A program made the translations under genes and the position numbers. Of a stretch of 64,000 bases of DNA, positions 54,413-62,527 are shown piece after piece. Position 1 is the first letter of the stretch. Every line of letters begins with the position of its first letter. The notes under the pieces were generated by a model, which was given only the letters and a program-made list of their open reading frames with translations, was not told where the DNA came from and searched no databases. The stretch comes from Candidatus Ozemibacter sibiricus (GTDB lineage: Bacteria > Muiribacteriota > Ozemobacteria > Ozemobacterales > Ozemobacteraceae), in contig QOQW01000001.1 in NCBI GenBank assembly GCA_003327425.1, forward strand, positions 248,001-312,000, in the 5' to 3' direction.

Positions 54413-55492
54413 TCATTCCGTCTCGGGTTCCTGGGCTGGCGGACCCGCGATGTCCTGGGATTCCTGTTCGGTCTTGATGTCGATCTTGATGCCGGTCAAT
54501 TTGGAGGCCAGTTTGACGTTCTGCCCCTCCTTGCCGATGGCCAGCGAGAGCTGGCTGGGAGCCACGATGGCGAGGGCGCTGCGCCCCTCGTCGCCGACCG
54601 TTACCGAGATCACCTTGGCCGGGCTCAACGCGTTGGTCACGTACACCGCCGGATCGGCGCTCCAGCGGACGATGTCGATCTTCTCGCCGTTCAGCTCATC
54701 GACGATGCCCTTGATGCGGCTGCCTTTGAGCCCCACGCAGGCGCCGACCGGGTCGACTCGGTCTTCCTTGCTGGCCACCGCGATCTTGACGCGCGAGCCG
54801 GGTTCCCGCGACGAGCTCTTGATTTCGACCAGGCCGTCCTTGATCTCGGGGACCGCCTGCTCGAACAGCTTCTCGACGAACTTGGCGCTGGCGCGGCTCA
54901 GCACGATCTGCGGCCCCTTGGGCGTGGCCCGCACCTCCTGCACGTAGCAGCGGATGCGGTCGTTGGTGCGGTACACCTCGCCGGGGATCTGTTCCTTGGG
55001 GGGAAGCACCGCTTCGGCCTTGGCGAACTCGACGTAGATGTGCCCCCGCTCCACGCGCTGCACCTTGCCCGACAGCACCTCGCCGATCCGATCCTGGAAT
55101 TCGCGCAGGATCAGGTTCCGCTCCGCTTCCTTCAACTTCTGGCTGACCACCTGCCGGGCGGTCTGGGCCGCGATGCGTCCGAAGCTGGGCGGGGTGACGT
55201 CTTCTTCGATGATGTCGCCGATCTGGGCGTCGGGTTTGATCTCCCGCGCCTCTTCGAGGGTATACTGCCTGTCGGGGTCATCCAGCGCGTCATCGGCCAC
55301 CACCGTGTGTCGGGAGAAGACCTTGAAGGTGCCGGTCTTCTCGTCGAGGGTGACTTTGACGTCTTCGTCCGCGCCGAAGTTCTTGCGGTAGGCCACCACC
55401 AGCGCTTCTTCAATGGCCTGCACCAGGACCGCCATCGGCAGGTTCTTTTCGCCGACCACTTCCTTGAGGGCATCGAACAGATTCGAACTCAT
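54413..55492 (-). CDS. nusA: transcription termination/antitermination protein NusA
   Basis: The 359-residue protein has the NusA N-terminal RNA-polymerase-binding domain (VLVQAIEEALVVAYRKNFG), an S1 domain with GEVLSGKVQRVERGHIYVEF, and two KH domains with DPVGACVGLKGSRIKGIVDELNGEKIDIV and LAIGKEGQNVKLASKLTG. It lacks the C-terminal acidic repeats found in E. coli. It begins 3 bases after rimP and is followed by infB after 25 bases. Confidence 0.97.
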   Translation of the reverse strand: MSSNLFDALKEVVGEKNLPMAVLVQAIEEALVVAYRKNFGADEDVKVTLDEKTGTFKVFSRHTVVADDALDDPDRQYTLEEAREIKPDAQIGDIIEEDVTPPSFGRIAAQTARQVVSQKLKEAERNLILREFQDRIGEVLSGKVQRVERGHIYVEFAKAEAVLPPKEQIPGEVYRTNDRIRCYVQEVRATPKGPQIVLSRASAKFVEKLFEQAVPEIKDGLVEIKSSSREPGSRVKIAVASKEDRVDPVGACVGLKGSRIKGIVDELNGEKIDIVRWSADPAVYVTNALSPAKVISVTVGDEGRSALAIVAPSQLSLAIGKEGQNVKLASKLTGIKIDIKTEQESQDIAGPPAQEPETE

Positions 55493-55495
55493 GGC

Positions 55496-55996
55496 CTACC
55501 TCCCTTTGTTCCCGCGCGGGGGTTTCGAGGGGAATTCGAAGACCGTGCGGGCTTCCTCGACGCGCGCCAGGGCGAATTCTCGGGGCCCCGACTCGGTCTG
55601 GACCGAGATGCGGTCCGGGGTGAACGCCTCGAGACGGCCACGGAAGGTCTCGCGGGGGTGGTCCCCGTCGGCCTTCAGGACCCAGCGCACCAGTCGCCCG
55701 CGTTGGCGTTCGAAGTCGACGGGACGACGCAGCTCGCGTTCGACCCCGGGCGACGAGACCTCGAGGGTATACTGCCGGTGCATGAGATCATGCTCGTCGA
55801 GGAAGGCTTCGACGGCACGTGAGACTTCCTCGCAGTCCTTGATCCGGATGGGGGTCGGACCATCGAGCAGCAGTTCCAGGACCAGCCGGCGGTTGACCGA
55901 TTTCAGGGTCAGGTCATAGATCTCGAACCGGCCGGCAAAAGCGGTCTCGACAAAAGATCGCACCTTGGCCAGGGCCACCTTCTGCCAGGACTCCAT
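55496..55996 (-). CDS. rimP: ribosome maturation factor RimP
   Basis: The 166-residue protein has the RimP signature KDCEEVSRAVEAFLDEHDLMHRQYTLEVSSPGVERELRRPVDFERQ. It aids 30S maturation. It heads the operon. ATG at 55996 has GGAGAAGC upstream and gives a family-length protein, while the frame to 56065 adds a low-complexity leader. A candidate promoter lies about 100 bases upstream. Confidence 0.93.
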   Translation of the reverse strand: MESWQKVALAKVRSFVETAFAGRFEIYDLTLKSVNRRLVLELLLDGPTPIRIKDCEEVSRAVEAFLDEHDLMHRQYTLEVSSPGVERELRRPVDFERQRGRLVRWVLKADGDHPRETFRGRLEAFTPDRISVQTESGPREFALARVEEARTVFEFPSKPPRGNKGR

Positions 55997-56095
55997 GCTT
56001 GCTTCTCCCGGAAACATTCCCAAGATGAAAACTCGCTGCTGTTGTCCCCGGTTTCGCCCCGGCAACGCAGCAAGTCGGCGCTTTGTTGAGAAGCA

Positions 56096-56124
56096 AGTCT
56101 AGCACGAAGTCCGCTCGAACGCAA
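56096..56124 (-). promoter_or_regulatory. possible promoter of the rimP-nusA-infB operon
   Basis: On the minus strand TTGCGT (56124-56119), 17 bases, then TAGACT (56101-56096). A TTGACT overlaps just upstream but at too great a spacing. The leader to rimP is about 95 bases. Confidence 0.4.
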
Positions 56125-56216
56125 GTCAAACTCGGACGCGATATTTCCGGGGTCGGTGAGGGGAACGAGCCTCGAAGGCACAGCAGAAGCGGGTTGGCGG
56201 CCGACCGCAGGAGGAC

Positions 56217-56236
56217 CAGGGCCGGCCCCGGCCCTG
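56217..56236 (-). terminator. palindromic hairpin after the binding-protein gene
   Basis: CAGGGCCGG (56217-56225) pairs perfectly with CCGGCCCTG (56228-56236); the loop is effectively four bases. It lies 135 bases downstream of the minus-strand binding-protein stop. No T run follows, so its role as a terminator is uncertain. Confidence 0.35.
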
Positions 56237-56370
56237 CGATCGTCATGAGCGAGGCGGCGCCCGGCCTCGTAGGCGGCTCAGGAGAGCTGTGCGGGGCCGA
56301 GGCGCTGGGGGGCGCTCGGCGGCGGTCGTGAACCGTCGACGGAGAGGAGAGGGCGGCCGGCGTGATGGGA

Positions 56371-57678
56371 TCAGTCTTTGATCGGTTGGAATCGACCGCC
56401 CTCGACCCGGGCGAAGATGACCTCGCGGGGATCGTCGTTGTACTCGTTGAAGCTGATCGGCCCGGTCACGCCGGGGAATTCGCGGGTGGCGGCGAGGGCG
56501 TCGCGGATGCGCGCCTTGTTCAATCCGCCGCGCTCGATGGCGCGGGCCATCAGGTAGACGGCGTCGTAGGCATGGGCGGCGAACGAGTCGGGCGGTTTCC
56601 CATACTTCTTCTGGAAGGTTTCGATGAACCGTTTGGTGACGGGGTCGTTCCGGGTGTCGTCGAAGGGGTAGGTGACGATCGTCCCTTCGGCCGCCTCGCC
56701 GGCCAGGCGGATGAATTCGGGCGAGACCAGGCCGTCGGCGCCGTAGATGGGCATCTTCAGGCCGGCGGCGCGGATGGCCCGCACCAGCCCGGCCGCTTCG
56801 GTGTACAACCCCCAGATGATGATCGCATCGGGATTGGCTTGCCGCAGCAGGGCGACCTGTTCGGAGAAATCCTTCTGATCGGTCACGAAGAAATTCTTGA
56901 AGATGAGAGGGGTGCCCCGGTTCTCGGCGATCTGGGCGATGGTCTTGCCGCCCATCTTGCCGTAGCGGTTGCGCTGCTGGAAGAGACCGACCCGTCGGTG
57001 CCCGTGCCTGGCGAAGACGAGATCGGCGATGGCCCTGCCCTGGGAACGATCATCGGCCAGGCAGCGGAACATCCAGGGGCTGCCGATCATCTGCACGGTG
57101 GGATCGGTGCTGACCGTCGTCAGTTGCGGCGTTTCGGCCTTGAGCGTGATCCGGGCCGCGACGTGCGTGCACCCGGAATGGACCGAGCCGATGATCGCCC
57201 AGACCTTGTCCTCGAACAGCAGCCGCACCGTCTGGTGCCCGTTTTCCCCCATATCGTTGCGGTCGTCGCGGTAGATCAGCTCGAGGGGCCGGCCCAGCAC
57301 GCCCCCTCGCCGGTTGATCTCCTCGAGGGCCAGGTCGGCGCCCTCCCGCATGGCCTGGCCGTAGATGGCCCCGCCCCCGGTCAAGGAGGCCAGGATGCCG
57401 ATCCGGATGGTGGGCGGGTTGGTGTCGCCTTCGGTGACTTCCCGGCCGGGGCCGTGATACTCGAAGGGAGCGGTCCATTGATGGTAGGCCTTCACCGGCG
57501 GCGCCCCGGCGGCGGTCGGCGGCGCGCCGGTCGCCGGTGGTGTCACGACCAGGACCAGGGCGAGAACCGTCGCCAGGCTCGTGGTCACGGCCGTCACGAG
57601 CCGGGAAGACTGCCCCGGGGAGGGGCGAGCGGAAGGGGCGAAGCGCGGGGTGACCGGAACGCAGGATAGTTGCCTCAT
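56371..57678 (-). CDS. branched-chain-amino-acid-type ABC substrate-binding protein
   Basis: The 435-residue protein has a hydrophobic signal segment (VTTSLATVLALVLVVTPPATG) and a type I periplasmic binding fold of the LivJ/Peripla_BP_6 family: IRIGILASLTGGGAIYGQAMREGADLALEEINRRGGVLGRPLELIYRDD and SFAAHAYDAVYLMARAIE. It should bind an amino acid or amide outside the membrane. No permease or ATPase genes lie nearby, so it is an orphan component or serves a sensor. It follows the propeller gene by 9 bases on one transcript. Ligand unknown. Confidence 0.88.
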   Translation of the reverse strand: MRQLSCVPVTPRFAPSARPSPGQSSRLVTAVTTSLATVLALVLVVTPPATGAPPTAAGAPPVKAYHQWTAPFEYHGPGREVTEGDTNPPTIRIGILASLTGGGAIYGQAMREGADLALEEINRRGGVLGRPLELIYRDDRNDMGENGHQTVRLLFEDKVWAIIGSVHSGCTHVAARITLKAETPQLTTVSTDPTVQMIGSPWMFRCLADDRSQGRAIADLVFARHGHRRVGLFQQRNRYGKMGGKTIAQIAENRGTPLIFKNFFVTDQKDFSEQVALLRQANPDAIIIWGLYTEAAGLVRAIRAAGLKMPIYGADGLVSPEFIRLAGEAAEGTIVTYPFDDTRNDPVTKRFIETFQKKYGKPPDSFAAHAYDAVYLMARAIERGGLNKARIRDALAATREFPGVTGPISFNEYNDDPREVIFARVEGGRFQPIKD

Positions 57679-57687
57679 GGTTGCCTC

Positions 57688-58761
57688 CTACCAGGCGAAT
57701 TTCGCGGTGTACAGGCCGCTGGCGGTGCCGACCCAGATGCGGTTGCCGACGAATTCCACCGACCAGATGAAATCGCCGGCGGGCGCGTCGGGCACGCTTT
57801 CGGTGCGCCACGTGCCGTTCTGGAAGATGCGCAGCTCGCCGCCAGGGCCGCGCGGATCTTTGTGGTAGGTCACCCAGCGGCCGGCGTCGTGATCATACAG
57901 GCACAGGCCTTTGTCGGTGCCGATGGCCACGACCCGTCCGTCGGGCGACAGTTTGACGGTGTTGATGAAATCGCTGGGCAGGCCCGAATCGGGGTCTTTC
58001 ACCGTCCAGGTGTTCCAGTTCTGGCCGTCGTAGCGGGTGAGCCCGAAGTAGGCGCCCGCGTACACGACATTGCCGTGCATGGTGACCGAGACCTGGATCT
58101 CGTGGAGCGGCCCGTCGTTGCGGACCAGATCGACGTCGAAGATATCGTCGGGATCCTGGAAGACGGTGATCTCGCCATTCTCTTTGACGCGCATCAACCC
58201 GCTGCCCCAGATGGCGAACCAGGTGTCGCCACGTCCGTCGGGCGGAGAGGTGCAGGCGTAGATCCAGACTTCGTTCATCTCGGTGTTGGTGTCGTCGAAG
58301 GTCTTCCATTCGTTGGTCGTGGGATTGAATCGGGAGATGCCATTGGTGGTGGCGATCCAGATGTAGGGGAGGGTGACCGTCACCCCGTAGACCACGTCGT
58401 TGACCAGGCCCGAGTTCTTCGTCGAGAAGGTCTGGAACTTCCCTTCATGGAAGCGGCCGACGCCCCCGAAAGTGCCGAACCAGATGGCCTTGTCGACCGG
58501 ATGGACGGCGATCGAGGTGACCACTTGGTGGGGAAGGCCGTCCTCCGGCCCGTAGATCGTCCAAGTGCGCCCGTCGTAGCGGGCGGCCCCGTTTTCCGTG
58601 CCGATCCAGACATCGTTTTCGGCCAAAGCCTTGATGGCGAAGACCGTGCGATGAGGGATGGTATCGGAGGTGCGGACCGCCCAGGCTGGATATGGGTTCT
58701 GGGCCGGCAGGCAGAAGAACAGCAGGAGAGTGGAGAGGAATCTCGTCGGGGCCAGCTTCAC
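57688..58761 (-). CDS. secreted two-component-regulator-type beta-propeller protein
   Basis: A signal peptide (LAPTRFLSTLLLFFCLPAQ) is followed by repeated blades of the Reg_prop type: NDVWIGTENGAARYDGRTWTIY, YIWIATTNGISRFNPTTNEWKTF and VYAGAYFGLTRYDGQNWNTW. Such blades form sensor domains of hybrid kinases, but here no kinase domain is attached. GTG at 58761 is chosen as start: AGGGAGG lies upstream, and an excellent promoter covers the earlier ATG at 58797, so that codon would not be transcribed as a start. Length then is 357. It is co-transcribed with the binding-protein gene and may form a sensing pair with it. Confidence 0.8.
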   Translation of the reverse strand: MKLAPTRFLSTLLLFFCLPAQNPYPAWAVRTSDTIPHRTVFAIKALAENDVWIGTENGAARYDGRTWTIYGPEDGLPHQVVTSIAVHPVDKAIWFGTFGGVGRFHEGKFQTFSTKNSGLVNDVVYGVTVTLPYIWIATTNGISRFNPTTNEWKTFDDTNTEMNEVWIYACTSPPDGRGDTWFAIWGSGLMRVKENGEITVFQDPDDIFDVDLVRNDGPLHEIQVSVTMHGNVVYAGAYFGLTRYDGQNWNTWTVKDPDSGLPSDFINTVKLSPDGRVVAIGTDKGLCLYDHDAGRWVTYHKDPRGPGGELRIFQNGTWRTESVPDAPAGDFIWSVEFVGNRIWVGTASGLYTAKFAW

Positions 58762-58795
58762 GCGTCGGCATACCTCCCTGGAAGGATCTCGATTC

Positions 58796-58825
58796 ATTCT
58801 AGAATCCCGTCCGAGGCGGTGTCAA
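58796..58825 (-). promoter_or_regulatory. near-consensus sigma70 promoter of the propeller/binding-protein pair
   Basis: On the minus strand TTGACA (58825-58820, 6 of 6), 18 bases, then TAGAAT (58801-58796, 5 of 6). Its -10 overlaps the ATG at 58797-58795, so translation must start further on, at the GTG at 58761. It diverges from a plus-strand promoter less than 20 bases away. Confidence 0.75.
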
Positions 58826-58842
58826 ACTCCACCGCCGACAAG

Positions 58843-58872
58843 TTGTTGGCTCCGGAATCTGCGTGGTAATAT
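58843..58872 (+). promoter_or_regulatory. possible promoter of the peptide-binding lipoprotein gene
   Basis: TTGTTG (58843-58848), 18 bases, then TAATAT (58867-58872). The leader to the ATG at 58919 is about 40 bases and contains GGAGGAAG. It is back to back with the minus-strand promoter at 58796-58825. Confidence 0.45.
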
Positions 58873-58918
58873 GCGTCGGCGGGCGGATCGACCCGACTGC
58901 CATCTGCGGAGGAAGAGC

Positions 58919-60598
58919 ATGGACGAATGGCGCTGGCCGCGCTGGGTCGCATTCCCGATGTTGGTTGGGCTGCTGGTACAGCTCGCCGGCTGCGGAAGCC
59001 CGGCCACCCCGCCCCCGGAGCCCCACCCGAGCGGACCGGTCATCGGCGGGATCTACCGCCGCGCCTTCTCGGATGCCTTCCTGACCCTCGACCCGGCTCA
59101 AGTGGCCGATTCCTATTCGCACGAGGTCTGTCGGCAGATGTTCGACAGCCTGATCGATTTCGACGACGAGGGCAAGGTGGTGCCGGGCATTGCCGAGCGT
59201 TGGGAGATCAGCCCCGATCGTCTGATCTACACGATCCATCTGCGCCCCGACGTGCGCTTCCATGATCGGACCGGCCCTGACGATCACCCCACCGCCAACG
59301 GAGGGCGCTTGGTGACCGCCGACGACGTCTCCTACACCTTCCATCGCGTGCTCGATCCCTCCGCCAGAGATCGCCGAGGCAAGATCTTCAGCGTCATCCA
59401 GGGGGCGGGCGACTACCAGGCCGGGGTGGCCAGCAGCATCGCCGGTCTGCGGGTGCTGGCCTCGACCACGGTCGAATTCCGGCTGGAGCGTCCCTTCGCT
59501 CCCTTCCTGTCGCTGCTGGCGCTCAGCAATGCCTTCCTGGTCCCCCGGGAGGACGTCGAAGCCCTGGGGCCTGCTTTCGCCTCGGCGCCGGTGGGCACCG
59601 GGCCCTTCCGCTGGGCCGGCCGGCAGGGCAACGTCTTCTTCCTGCGCGCCAACCTTCACTATTTTCGGGGGCGCCCCTATCTCGACGGTATCCAATACCC
59701 CATCATCGAGGATGAACGGGAACGGTTCCGGGCGTTCCTGCGCGGGGAACTCGAACAGGTCGACGTCCCCGACCCCGAGTACAAAAATGTCAAGCAGAAC
59801 CCGCGTCTGGCCCCGTATTTCCAGGAAGTCAGCCGCTGGGGGGTGAACTACCTGGGGTTCAACGTTCGCAAGCCCCCTTTCGACAATCTGAAGGTGCGGC
59901 AGGCGATCAACTACGCCATCGATCGGGAAGCCATCGTCAAGCTCATCCTCAACGATCGAGCCCGGGTGGCTCGGGGCATTCTCCCGCCGGGCATCATGGC
60001 CTACAATCCCCAGGTCCGCGGCTATACCTATGATCCCGCTCGCGCGCGGGCCCTCCTGGCCGAAGCCGGCTACCCTGAAGGAAAGGGCTTCCCCGAGATC
60101 ACTTTGCGCTTCAATCGAGAATCGATCCATGCGCGCACGGCCGAGTTCATCCTGGCCAACCTGCGCGACATCGGCATCAACTGCAACGTGCGCGAAGCCG
60201 ACTTCAAGGATCACCTGCGGGCCATCGAGTCAGGCGAGGCCTCTTTCTTCCGCCTGGGCTGGACGGTCGACTATCCCGATCCCGATGATTTCCTCTATTC
60301 GCAGTTCCATTCGCGCAACATCGGCACGGCCGGCAATTTCAGCGGGTATGCCAACCCCAAGGTCGATGAGCTGCTGGAGCGGGCGCGCTTCGAGATCGAT
60401 CCCAAGGCTCGCATCGCGCTGTACCAGCAGGTCGAGCAGATGATCCTGGATGACGCGCCCTGGGTGGTGGTGTTCCACTACACCACCCATGTGCTGGTCC
60501 AGCCGAACGTGCGAGGCGTCAAGCTGATGCCGCTGGGGCCGGCCTTCATTCCCTACCGCCTGATCTGGCTGGCCTCCGCGACCCCTCTGGTGCCCTGA
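58919..60598 (+). CDS. lipoprotein ABC substrate-binding protein, family 5 (peptide type)
   Basis: The 559-residue lipoprotein has a signal and lipobox LVQLAGC, with the cysteine near residue 24. The SBP_bac_5 fold follows: GGIYRRAFSDAFLTLDPAQ, HEVCRQMFDSLIDFDDEGKVVPGIAERWEIS, VTADDVSYTFHRVLDP and VRQAINYAIDREAIV. It should bind oligopeptides or similar solutes at the membrane. No permease or ATPase genes flank it. The ATG at 58919 has GGAGGAA upstream; the long frame to 58658 overlaps the divergent gene and is rejected. The 126-base gap after the stop holds a GC-rich hairpin (60628-60643) without a T run. Confidence 0.9.
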   Translation: MDEWRWPRWVAFPMLVGLLVQLAGCGSPATPPPEPHPSGPVIGGIYRRAFSDAFLTLDPAQVADSYSHEVCRQMFDSLIDFDDEGKVVPGIAERWEISPDRLIYTIHLRPDVRFHDRTGPDDHPTANGGRLVTADDVSYTFHRVLDPSARDRRGKIFSVIQGAGDYQAGVASSIAGLRVLASTTVEFRLERPFAPFLSLLALSNAFLVPREDVEALGPAFASAPVGTGPFRWAGRQGNVFFLRANLHYFRGRPYLDGIQYPIIEDERERFRAFLRGELEQVDVPDPEYKNVKQNPRLAPYFQEVSRWGVNYLGFNVRKPPFDNLKVRQAINYAIDREAIVKLILNDRARVARGILPPGIMAYNPQVRGYTYDPARARALLAEAGYPEGKGFPEITLRFNRESIHARTAEFILANLRDIGINCNVREADFKDHLRAIESGEASFFRLGWTVDYPDPDDFLYSQFHSRNIGTAGNFSGYANPKVDELLERARFEIDPKARIALYQQVEQMILDDAPWVVVFHYTTHVLVQPNVRGVKLMPLGPAFIPYRLIWLASATPLVP

Positions 60599-60724
60599 CG
60601 CGCGGCTAGGCGCCGCGAGATCGCCGCGGGCGCGCGGGCGCCCGGTTGGGCCCGGTCGGCGAGATCCGGTGCGGGCGGGGCCGGCGCCAGGAGCCCGCCC
60701 GGGGCAGGGCTCAGCGCGGTCAGC

Positions 60725-62401
60725 TCACGACAGCGAGAATTTGCGGTAGCGGGCCCGGCGGTTCTCGTAGGCGGCCTGCCCCAGCTTCTTCAAGCGGAGC
60801 CGCTCGTACTCCTCGTAATTGCCCTCGAACCATTGCACGTGGGCTTCGCCTTCGAAGACCAGGAGGTGCGTGCAGACCCGGTTGAGGAAGAACCGGTCAT
60901 GGCTGATCACCATGATGCATCCGCTGAAATCCTGGATGGCGTCTTCCAGCAAGCGCAGCGTGCCGACGTCGAGGTCGTTGGTCGGTTCGTCGAGCAGGAT
61001 CAGGTTGGCGCCCGATTTCAGGATCTTGGCCAGATGCACGCGGTTGCGCTCGCCGCCGGATAGATCCTTTACCAGTTTCTGCTGGTCGGTGCCCCGGAAG
61101 CCGAAGCGGCCGCAGTAGGCGCGCGCCGGGATCTTGTGCTTGCCGAAGGGAATCTCGGCTTTGCCGTCGCTGATCTCGTCGAAAACGGTCTTGTCGTCCG
61201 ACAGCACGTCCCGATGCTGGTCGACCCAGGCCATCTGAACGGTCGGCCCGACCACGATCTCGCCGGCGTCCGGTTTCTCCTGGCCGGCGATCATCTTGAA
61301 CAGGGTGGTCTTGCCGGTGCCGTTGGGGCCGATGATGCCGACCACCGCCCCTTTGGGCAGGTTGAAGGACAGATCCTTGATCAGCACGTTGCCCGCGAAG
61401 CCTTTGGTGAGGCCTCTGGCCTCGACCACCTTGTCGCCGAGGGGCATGGCCGGCGCAATCTGGATGACATTGGCTTCGGGGTTGCTCTCGGCCGTCTCGC
61501 GCGCCACCAGCTGCTCATACTGCTTGATGCGGGCGGCGCTCAATTCGTGCCGGTCGGCCGTGCTCATCCTGATCCACTTCAGTTCGCGTTCGAGCGAGCG
61601 GCGTCGCGCCGATTCCTTCTTCTCGGTCTGGGCCAGGCGTTCGAGCTTCTGGGCCAGCCAGGAGGTGTAATTGCCCTCGAACGGGATGCCATGGCCCTGA
61701 TCGAGCTCGAGAATCCATTTGGTGATGTTGTCGAGGAAGTAGCGGTCATGCGTCGAGATCAGCACCGTGCCCGGATAGTTCTTCAGGTAGTTCTCGAGCC
61801 AGTCGATCGTCTCGGCGTCGAGATGGTTGGTCGGTTCGTCCAGCAGCAGCAGATCGGGTTGTTCGAGGAAGGCCCGGCACAGGGCGACCCGGCGCTTCTC
61901 GCCCCCCGACAGGACATCGACGACCATGTCGTCGGGAGGCAGCACCAGAGCGTTGGCCGCCACCTTCATCTTGGTGTCGAGTTCCCACCCGCCGGCCGCT
62001 TCGATCTTCTCCTGCAGCACCCCCATCCGTTCCATGGCTTTGTCCATGGCCTCGGGGTCCATGTCGGCCATGGCATTCGACAGTTCTTCATATTCGGCGA
62101 CCAGGGCGAGGGTCTCGGCGAACGCCCCCTCCAGGATCTGCTTGACCGTCTTGCCCGATTCCAGCTTCGGCTCCTGCGGGACCATCCCGACCCGGATGCC
62201 TTTGGCCGGTTCGGCGGTACCGATGAAATCCTTGTCGAGGCCGGCCATGATGCGCAAAAGCGTCGATTTGCCGGCGCCGTTCTCCCCGACGATGCCGATC
62301 TTGGCGCCGGGAAAGAAGCAGAGATTGATATCTTTCAGAATATGCCGCTGGCCGTAATACTTGTTCAGGCCCAGCATGGTGAAGATGTACTGTTCTGCCA
62401 T
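60725..62401 (-). CDS. ettA: ABC-F ATPase, EttA-type translational throttle protein
   Basis: The 558-residue protein has two ABC cassettes. Cassette 1 has Walker A GENGAGKS (39-46), signature LSGGEKRRVALCRAFLEQP and Walker B LLLLDEPTNHLD; cassette 2 has GPNGTGKT and LSGGERNRVHLAKIL. The EttA arm and the linker (KESARRRSLERELKWIRMS) are present, and length matches E. coli EttA (about 555). It binds the ribosomal E site and gates elongation by energy state. ATG at 62401 has AGGAGA upstream and a promoter about 50 bases away. Confidence 0.93.
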   Translation of the reverse strand: MAEQYIFTMLGLNKYYGQRHILKDINLCFFPGAKIGIVGENGAGKSTLLRIMAGLDKDFIGTAEPAKGIRVGMVPQEPKLESGKTVKQILEGAFAETLALVAEYEELSNAMADMDPEAMDKAMERMGVLQEKIEAAGGWELDTKMKVAANALVLPPDDMVVDVLSGGEKRRVALCRAFLEQPDLLLLDEPTNHLDAETIDWLENYLKNYPGTVLISTHDRYFLDNITKWILELDQGHGIPFEGNYTSWLAQKLERLAQTEKKESARRRSLERELKWIRMSTADRHELSAARIKQYEQLVARETAESNPEANVIQIAPAMPLGDKVVEARGLTKGFAGNVLIKDLSFNLPKGAVVGIIGPNGTGKTTLFKMIAGQEKPDAGEIVVGPTVQMAWVDQHRDVLSDDKTVFDEISDGKAEIPFGKHKIPARAYCGRFGFRGTDQQKLVKDLSGGERNRVHLAKILKSGANLILLDEPTNDLDVGTLRLLEDAIQDFSGCIMVISHDRFFLNRVCTHLLVFEGEAHVQWFEGNYEEYERLRLKKLGQAAYENRRARYRKFSLS

Positions 62402-62451
62402 GGCGATCTCCTCTGAGGGCGGGCTTGGCCCGGCTACCCGCGGGCGGGGTC

Positions 62452-62480
62452 ATGATACCCCATTCGTCGGCGGGCGACAA
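62452..62480 (-). promoter_or_regulatory. probable promoter of ettA
   Basis: On the minus strand TTGTCG (62480-62475), 17 bases, then TATCAT (62457-62452, 5 of 6). It lies about 50 bases before the ettA ATG and downstream of the thioredoxin-reductase-like gene. Confidence 0.55.
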
Positions 62481-62527
62481 CCGCCGGGCGCGGCGCGGCG
62501 ATCAGCCCGTCTCGGCCGGGTGGCCGG

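Larger units (their letters stand above)
55997..56370. other. 374-base intergenic region
   Basis: This holds the leader and candidate promoter of the rimP operon (near 56096-56124) and, toward the binding-protein gene, a palindromic hairpin. Open frames here are low-complexity shadows. I see no tRNA, riboswitch or small RNA signature. Confidence 0.6.

Noticed and set aside
55997-56370. A possible tRNA or structured RNA in the rimP leader
   Set aside because: The repeated CCCCGG and CCCCGG units are direct, not inverted, and no cloverleaf with a T-loop or anticodon arm could be built.
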